DNA from: Spirochaetota bacterium
Lineage (GTDB): Bacteria > Spirochaetota > Spirochaetia > SZUA-6
Reading direction: 5' to 3'
Length of the DNA: 12,131 nt
Assembly (NCBI GenBank): GCA_003641675.1
Contig: QNBI01000018.1
Span: 1-12,131 of the forward strand
Below, piece by piece: positions 7,605 through 12,131 of this stretch. Made by a program: the position numbers and the translations under genes. Below the pieces are notes generated by a model that saw only the letters and a list, made by a program, of their open reading frames with translations, was not told the origin of the DNA and searched no databases. Position 1 is the stretch's first letter; the number at the start of each line of letters is the position of its first letter.

Positions 7605-7618
7605 CTACAATTATGTAG
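7605..7618. promoter_or_regulatory. Upstream activator palindrome B for glnA
   Basis: CTACAATTATGTAG repeats palindrome A with one mismatch between the arms. Its centre is 30 bp (about three helical turns) from palindrome A and about 141 bp upstream of the predicted sigma-54 start. It ends 2 bp from the stop codon of the activator gene. Confidence 0.6.
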
Positions 7619-7620
7619 CA

Positions 7621-9171
7621 CTATTGGGAAAAACGTGATGTATCTATCCCATATTTTTTTATTCTCAAGCCCATAATCCTCTCGCTAATCCCCAGCATAT
7701 CAGCAGCTCTGGACTGGTTTCCCCGCGAGGATTTAAGGGCGTCCAGAATTAACTCTTTCTCAACATTTCCCAGCACCGCACGGAGTCTTCCCCTAAAAGC
7801 GGTCCCGCTTGCCTCTGCAGTCTGCAGTGTGGGAGGAAGATGATGCCCGTGAATAACATCATCTTTTGTCAACAGGACTGCTCTTTCTATGCAGTTTTCA
7901 AGCTCCCTAACATTGCCCGGCCAATGGTAAGCCATGAGCATATCAATTGCGGGAGTTGATATCCTGCGTACGTTTTTGCCGTTTTTTTTGCCGTACTGTT
8001 CTATAAAGAAATCTGCGAGCAGAAGAATATCTGTTTTTCGTTCACGAAGCGGAGGGATATGTATGGGAAATACATTTAACCTGTAGTACAAATCCTGTCG
8101 AAAACTGCCCTCCTCCATAAGGGTTTCCAGGTCCCTGTTGGTAGCGGCAATAACCCGGACATTAACATGTATCGTTTTTATTCCGCCTACACGCTCAAAC
8201 TCTTTTTCCTGGAGCACCCGCAGAAGCTTTACCTGGAGGGTGGCAGACAAATCTCCTATCTCATCCAGAAAAAGCGTGCCTCCGTCGGCAAGCTCGAATC
8301 TCCCTTTACGGGAAGACACAGCGCCTGTAAATGCACCTTTTTCATGCCCGAAAAGCTCACTCTCAATTATGCTTTCCGGTAAAGCAGCACAGCTTACTTT
8401 GACAAAGGGCTTACCCGCCCTTGCACTGTGATAATGTATTGCATGTGCAACAAGTTCCTTCCCCGTTCCGCTTTCGCCCCTTACCAGTACAGTAGCATCA
8501 CTCTTTGATACCTGTTCAATAAGAGAATACACTTCCTGCATAGCCTGGGAATTTCCGATTATGTTCTCCGGTTTAAACCTGCTCCGCAGTTCTTCCTGAA
8601 GCCTTGTGTTTTCTTCTATTATCTTATGCCTTTCTTCCTGTACAAGCTGCCGAAGTCTTACAGCCTGAGCTATCATAGAAGCAACTATAGACAGCAGATG
8701 TGTGTAGCTGGCAAGTGATTCGGAATTTGTCATGTATTTGTCTGCACAGATCGCCCCGATTACTCTGCTTTCCAACTTTATCGGTACACATAGAAAGGAT
8801 AAATCGCTTTGATCTTTTTTCCTGGATTTAGTTTTATCAAGAAATCTCGGTTCATCGGATATTTTAGGAATAATTGCAGGTCTTCCGCTTCTAAAAACCT
8901 CCCCCGTTATTCCTTCTCCGATTTTATACCTTCCGCGTTCCATTTGCGCCTGCGATAAACCGTATGCGGATTCAATTGTTATTTCACCCGTTTCACGGTT
9001 AAGCAGAGCAAGGCTGCCTCTTTTAATATCAAGCTCCTGAGCTATCACATTCAATACAGGTGTAAGGACTTGTTTTAGATCGGTACTGGAATCAAGTATC
9101 CTGCTCACCTTTAAAAGCAAGTCTATTTTTGAGCTGGAATTATCATTATTTCTTTCGTCTGAGTCCATCAT
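7621..9171 (-). CDS. NifA-like sigma-54-dependent activator (GAF-AAA+-Fis HTH)
   Basis: A 516-residue bacterial enhancer-binding protein. Residues about 30-175 form a GAF sensor domain; a short coiled-coil-like linker (about 176-198) leads to the AAA+ domain with Walker A GESGTGKE (232-239), the sigma-54-contacting GAFTGA loop (279-284), Walker B TLFLDE (299-304), arginine-finger region RQDLYYRL (358-365) and sensor II GNVREL (419-424). A Fis-type helix-turn-helix is at about 485-508 ([22 protein letters not shown]). The architecture and HTH are NifA-like. There is no receiver domain, so it is not a response regulator of NtrC type. The linker before the HTH has no cysteines, unlike the oxygen-sensitive NifA of alphaproteobacteria. 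It probably activates glnA through the palindromes beside its stop codon. The start is one of two adjacent ATGs at 9171/9168 without a clear Shine-Dalgarno. It lies 45 bp downstream of the rubrerythrin-like gene, probably in one transcript. Whether it controls nif genes cannot be told here. Confidence 0.92.
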   Translation of the reverse strand: MMDSDERNNDNSSSKIDLLLKVSRILDSSTDLKQVLTPVLNVIAQELDIKRGSLALLNRETGEITIESAYGLSQAQMERGRYKIGEGITGEVFRSGRPAIIPKISDEPRFLDKTKSRKKDQSDLSFLCVPIKLESRVIGAICADKYMTNSESLASYTHLLSIVASMIAQAVRLRQLVQEERHKIIEENTRLQEELRSRFKPENIIGNSQAMQEVYSLIEQVSKSDATVLVRGESGTGKELVAHAIHYHSARAGKPFVKVSCAALPESIIESELFGHEKGAFTGAVSSRKGRFELADGGTLFLDEIGDLSATLQVKLLRVLQEKEFERVGGIKTIHVNVRVIAATNRDLETLMEEGSFRQDLYYRLNVFPIHIPPLRERKTDILLLADFFIEQYGKKNGKNVRRISTPAIDMLMAYHWPGNVRELENCIERAVLLTKDDVIHGHHLPPTLQTAEASGTAFRGRLRAVLGNVEKELILDALKSSRGNQSRAADMLGISERIMGLRIKKYGIDTSRFSQ

Positions 9172-9216
9172 TTTTTAATTTATTAAGCCTATTAAAACCG
9201 GAGACTGTACACATCT

Positions 9217-9687
9217 TTAATTGTCTGTCAGTATTTCCAGATCGTACCTATCCTGCGCCCAGGCTTTGTGTTTTTTTTCCTCATCTGCAAGCTGTTTAAA
9301 GACAAGCTTTGCTTCATCATTTACAGTTTTTGCCATAAGCGACTGGTAAAGCTTATACGACTTGTCCTCCTTTTTAATAACAAGAAGCAGGAAATCCTGG
9401 TAGTCCATATCCGGAGAATATTCTGTACTGACCGTGTAATCACTAATCTTTATATCTGCAGTATCTCCTGCAGGAAATAATGATTCCAGAACAATTCCGC
9501 TCTTTAGCTCTTTAAGCCGTTTTTCATGCTCTTTTTCCTGATCCACCATAGACATAAGGAGTTTACGCAAACCTCTCCTTTCTGTCTTGCCTGCATATGA
9601 AAGGTATGTTTCCTGGGCCTCAAGCTCTTTGCTAATGGCGAAATCCAGTATCGACTCCATACTGTTAAAACTATTTAAACTATCCAT
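9217..9687 (-). CDS. Rubrerythrin-like ferritin-family diiron protein
   Basis: A 156-residue four-helix-bundle protein from the ATG at 9687. Two carboxylate-histidine motifs mark a diiron site: EKEH (Glu51, His54) in helix 2 and EKKH (Glu137, His140) in helix 4; further Glu ligands are likely in KELEAQETY (helix 1, residues 20-28) and KKEDKSYKLY (helix 3, 105-114). There is no C-terminal rubredoxin domain with paired cysteines, so this is the short, erythrin-like form rather than classical rubrerythrin. Such proteins remove peroxide or handle iron in anaerobes, but the exact activity is not visible. An upstream TTG at 9723 would add 12 residues, but that codon is part of the candidate -35 hexamer and the added residues look unrelated to the family. 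The neighbouring NifA-like gene 45 bp downstream is probably cotranscribed, hinting at a redox link. Confidence 0.85.
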   Translation of the reverse strand: MDSLNSFNSMESILDFAISKELEAQETYLSYAGKTERRGLRKLLMSMVDQEKEHEKRLKELKSGIVLESLFPAGDTADIKISDYTVSTEYSPDMDYQDFLLLVIKKEDKSYKLYQSLMAKTVNDEAKLVFKQLADEEKKHKAWAQDRYDLEILTDN

Positions 9688-9694
9688 GTAAATT

Positions 9695-9723
9695 AGAATA
9701 ACATGCACTTTAAAAGTAGTCAA
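9695..9723 (-). promoter_or_regulatory. Candidate sigma-70 promoter of the rubrerythrin-like gene and activator
   Basis: On the minus strand -35 TTGACT (9723 to 9718), a 17-bp spacer and -10 TATTCT (9700 to 9695). The -10 ends 7 nt before the ATG at 9687, so the transcript would start at or next to the start codon; no Shine-Dalgarno is visible. Confidence 0.5.
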
Positions 9724-9755
9724 AGCATCTAAACCTATGAAAAAACAATAGTATA

Positions 9756-9784
9756 TTGACAGATCAATCTTATTGTAATATAAA
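9756..9784 (+). promoter_or_regulatory. Strong sigma-70 promoter of the HEAT-cyclase gene
   Basis: A perfect -35 TTGACA (9756-9761), a 17-bp spacer and -10 TATAAA (9779-9784). Transcription would start near 9791, giving a leader of about 26 nt before the ATG at 9817. It is the best sigma-70 match in the window. Confidence 0.7.
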
Positions 9785-9788
9785 AGAA

Positions 9789-9814
9789 ATATGAGATTAT
9801 CAATATGAGATAAT
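9789..9814 (+). repeat. Short direct repeat and inverted repeat in the HEAT-cyclase leader
   Basis: ATATGAGAT occurs twice, at 9789-9797 and 9803-9811, with a 14-bp period. In the same stretch ATTATC (9796-9801) and GATAAT (9809-9814) can pair around a 7-nt loop. It covers the predicted transcription start and the ribosome-binding region, so it could be an operator or a translation-masking hairpin; the sequence is AT-rich and chance is possible. Confidence 0.35.
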
Positions 9815-9816
9815 AG

Positions 9817-12131
9817 ATGGTAACATTAAAAAAAGTTATATTACATAAAGATAGTAAAATCACCATACTGACCCTTTTAAAGAATTTTTATGATGAAGAA
9901 ATATTTTCGCTGCTAATAAAAGAATTCTACAACCAGGATATAGATATAAGTCTCGCCGCTATTAAAGCCTCCGGCTCCATCGGCAACGAAGCTGCCGTAT
10001 CTCATTTATATCAAATAATAGAAAAGGGGAAAATTGAACAAAAAATTGCATCTATAAAAACTCTTGCCAGTATTAGAGCGCCTTCTTCCATTAACATGCT
10101 TATTAAATACTTTGACCTTTTTGAGGATAAGCAGATTAGAAATGAAATTATCAATGCAATTAATACAATTTCTCCTGTAAATGAAAAAGTTCAGGAATTA
10201 AATAAATCTATCCTTCTAAACCCGAATGCAGATGAAAATTTAAAAATTAATGCTGTTATTGGCCTTATGGATTCAGGAAACCTTAATTTTCTAAAACCTA
10301 TTCTCGAAAAAGCTTCGCAAAATCTTTTAAAAACTACCTTTCAACATCTGCATACCATAAATAATCCGGATTCGGAAGATTTTATAAAATATTTTCAGGA
10401 TAAAATAAGAGTTTTTACCCCCTACACCCTGGGCACTTATTTGGCAGCTTTTCAGCTTAAAACTAAAAATCCCCAACAGACTTTTATTATTGAAAAACTT
10501 CAACAGAGTGATAGCCGCGTCTTTATATCCTTCCTTGTAACACTATCTGGCCTTGAGATAAAGTTTTTTCATCCTGTACGGCTCTTCCGCCTGCTTCTCA
10601 TAGCGCCATACATAGACAGAGAAACCGAGGCCATGACCGGCGATCTCTTGATTAGACTTATAAAACAGATAAGAAAAAGCTCTCCTCATCTTTTAAATGA
10701 ACTTACAGTCATGACCCATGCTCATCTGGAAACAATTCATGCAAAGATAAAAAAGAACTATATATCCTTAAAGGGAATAAGGGAGCGTGATGTACTTCTA
10801 AAGGTCCTGTTTTCCAATCTGCTGGAGAGGTATGCAAACAGCGAATTAATACAGGAGGTGCAGAACTACTTTAAAACCGATCCATTTCCAGACCCTGCAG
10901 AACTCATTAAAAAGATTAGGGAAACTCTAAAAGATGCTCCGGAAGAGGATAAAAATAAGTTCGAGGCCTGTATTTCACTCTTTAAAATGGATTCGAGGAA
11001 AGACGTCCTTACCCTCCTGAACACCCTGTCTAAAATTAACATACACAGGCCATATCTAATGCGCAGATTAAACAGGATTATACGCGTTGCCGGCACAGTT
11101 AAGATAAGAACATCGATAAAAAAAATCCTGGATATTTTTAATTTTGCCAGCGAAGAGAGAATCGGCTTTTTACAGGAAACATCAATAGTTACCCTCTGTC
11201 AGTTATTATCAAGAACAATCATAGAAAAGGCAAGAACATATCTTTCTGCACCAGCCAATAATAAATATCTTCTCTACGGCTATATCAGAGGCAGCCGCTT
11301 TATACCCCCCAAGTATATTATTGTGCCTCTGATCCACCTGCTCAATATACCTCGGATAGAACACAAAACAACAGAACTTGTGCTTGATTCCATAAAAAAT
11401 ATGAACATCAAAGACATAAAGGGCTCTGTTCTTAACCTTATTAAACTATTAGAGGCAGAGCATTTGACAGAGGAGCAGAAATTTAGAATAGCTGAAATCA
11501 TTGGAAGCCAGGGAGACAGCACGGTATTTCAGCCTCTTCTTGACCTGACATTAAACAACTGTAAAACAATTAAAATATCGGCAATAAAGGCTATACGGCA
11601 CCTCGCTGTAAAACATTCAGGAATCCCCAGGGATATACTCACAAACCGGCTTTATATTCTTCTGGAAGATGAGGTAAAGGAAGTTCAGGTAGAGGCACTA
11701 ATAACCCTGCTATCACTAAAAGATGACTATGCCCTGCAGATATTAAGAGATCATGTTGCAGAAGATACGGAAGAGACTGTGGCATACATAATAACAAATC
11801 TTCAGCCTGTTATCTCTCATGACATTCTTTCCATACTTCTCGACTTAGTTTTTTCGGAAAGCAAAAAGGTTCAGGAAGCACTTAGAGATATTATAGGAAA
11901 TCTGTCCAAAGGAAACTTCGCAGAAGAAATAAGATCAGCTTTACTCGAACAGCTTAAAACATCTTCTGTGGAAAAAGCCTCTGCCTCACGCCCGCCAGCT
12001 GTCCGGAAAAGTTCAATACCTGCAAAAGAGAGTATCATAGAACATGCTAAACTTGAATTTAAATTTAAAAGAGAGAATTCCCAGCTTCTTACAGTTTTTT
12101 TCATCGATATTGTAGGCTATACGGAAAAATC
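9817..12131 (+). CDS. HEAT-repeat protein with C-terminal class III nucleotidyl cyclase domain (3' end outside window)
   Basis: The frame is open from the ATG at 9817 to the right edge (771 complete codons, no stop). A TAG directly precedes the ATG in frame, so the start cannot lie upstream. Most of the protein, about residues 15-710, is made of short antiparallel helical pairs of HEAT type; the clearest units are SLAAIKASGSIGNEAAVSHL (46-65), KINAVIGLMDSGN and VQVEALITLLSLKDDYALQI. A polar linker with Ser, Pro and Lys follows, then LLTVFFIDIVGYTEK at the window edge (Asp764 being the first metal-binding Asp), the typical opening of a class III adenylyl/guanylyl cyclase catalytic domain. The product would be cAMP or cGMP; the bases that decide nucleotide choice lie beyond the window. 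No signal peptide or membrane segment is seen, so it is probably cytoplasmic, with the HEAT solenoid as sensor or scaffold. TGAGA, 6 nt before the ATG, is a weak Shine-Dalgarno. Confidence 0.85.
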   Translation, partial: MVTLKKVILHKDSKITILTLLKNFYDEEIFSLLIKEFYNQDIDISLAAIKASGSIGNEAAVSHLYQIIEKGKIEQKIASIKTLASIRAPSSINMLIKYFDLFEDKQIRNEIINAINTISPVNEKVQELNKSILLNPNADENLKINAVIGLMDSGNLNFLKPILEKASQNLLKTTFQHLHTINNPDSEDFIKYFQDKIRVFTPYTLGTYLAAFQLKTKNPQQTFIIEKLQQSDSRVFISFLVTLSGLEIKFFHPVRLFRLLLIAPYIDRETEAMTGDLLIRLIKQIRKSSPHLLNELTVMTHAHLETIHAKIKKNYISLKGIRERDVLLKVLFSNLLERYANSELIQEVQNYFKTDPFPDPAELIKKIRETLKDAPEEDKNKFEACISLFKMDSRKDVLTLLNTLSKINIHRPYLMRRLNRIIRVAGTVKIRTSIKKILDIFNFASEERIGFLQETSIVTLCQLLSRTIIEKARTYLSAPANNKYLLYGYIRGSRFIPPKYIIVPLIHLLNIPRIEHKTTELVLDSIKNMNIKDIKGSVLNLIKLLEAEHLTEEQKFRIAEIIGSQGDSTVFQPLLDLTLNNCKTIKISAIKAIRHLAVKHSGIPRDILTNRLYILLEDEVKEVQVEALITLLSLKDDYALQILRDHVAEDTEETVAYIITNLQPVISHDILSILLDLVFSESKKVQEALRDIIGNLSKGNFAEEIRSALLEQLKTSSVEKASASRPPAVRKSSIPAKESIIEHAKLEFKFKRENSQLLTVFFIDIVGYTEK

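Noticed and set aside
7575..7618. The two palindromes as an intrinsic terminator of the activator gene.
   Set aside because: The stems are short, AT-rich and not followed by T runs; the tandem arrangement upstream of a sigma-54 promoter fits activator sites better.
7621..9171. Naming the activator nifA outright.
   Set aside because: The domain order and HTH are NifA-like, but no nif genes or TGT-N10-ACA sites are present and the likely target is glnA.
9688..9723. A longer rubrerythrin-like protein starting at TTG 9723.
   Set aside because: The added 12 residues look unrelated to the family, no ribosome-binding site precedes the TTG, and it coincides with the candidate -35 hexamer; ATG 9687 is preferred.
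10866..12104. Minus-strand reading frames at 10866-11096, 11280-11522 and 11871-12104.
   Set aside because: They lie opposite the long open HEAT-cyclase frame and show no recognisable protein features.

Overview
The window is about 12.1 kb of moderately AT-rich bacterial DNA, gene-dense and without obvious mobile elements, repeats arrays, tRNA or rRNA. The mix of genes points to a Gram-negative, probably anaerobic or microaerophilic bacterium: a TPR lipoprotein, a metX-metW pair, a GSI-beta glutamine synthetase with its adenylyltransferase, a sigma-54 promoter with a NifA-like activator, a rubrerythrin-like protein, and a HEAT-repeat/class III cyclase. HEAT-cyclase fusions and lipoproteins of this look would suit a spirochaete or related lineage, but this placement is a low-confidence inference.

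Layout, left to right: (1) the 5' part of a TPR lipoprotein gene on the minus strand, cut by the window edge; (2) a 143-bp divergent promoter region with a strong palindrome; (3) metX and metW on the plus strand, overlapping by 8 nt, for the acylation of homoserine in methionine synthesis; (4) a tail-to-tail overlap with glnE, carrying a short hairpin that could end transcription from both sides; (5) on the minus strand, reading right to left, a rubrerythrin-like gene, a NifA-like sigma-54 activator gene, then a 204-bp regulatory region, then glnA, then glnE; (6) a 129-bp divergent promoter region; (7) on the plus strand, a long HEAT-repeat protein that runs off the right end just as a class III nucleotidyl cyclase domain begins.

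The most interesting part is the nitrogen locus. The region upstream of glnA has a well-formed -24/-12 promoter and, about 110 and 140 bp upstream of the predicted start, two near-identical 14-bp palindromes (CTACAT-N2-ATGTAG type), a typical enhancer arrangement for the activator encoded right next to them. GlnA keeps the adenylylation tyrosine (Tyr399). The downstream GlnE is about 1235 residues instead of about 950: its extra N-terminus contains two ACT domains resembling those at the C-terminus of GlnD (the glutamine-sensing part of the PII uridylyltransferase), and its two nucleotidyltransferase halves appear to be in the opposite order from E. coli GlnE. The inference is a self-contained control unit in which glutamine could be read directly by the adenylyltransferase, without needing GlnD and PII as intermediates.

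A second theme is translation initiation. At the TPR lipoprotein, metX and rubrerythrin-like genes the best sigma-70 -10 element lies only 7 to 11 nt before the ATG and no Shine-Dalgarno is visible, suggesting leaderless or nearly leaderless mRNAs; glnA, by contrast, has a longer leader and a full AGGAGG.
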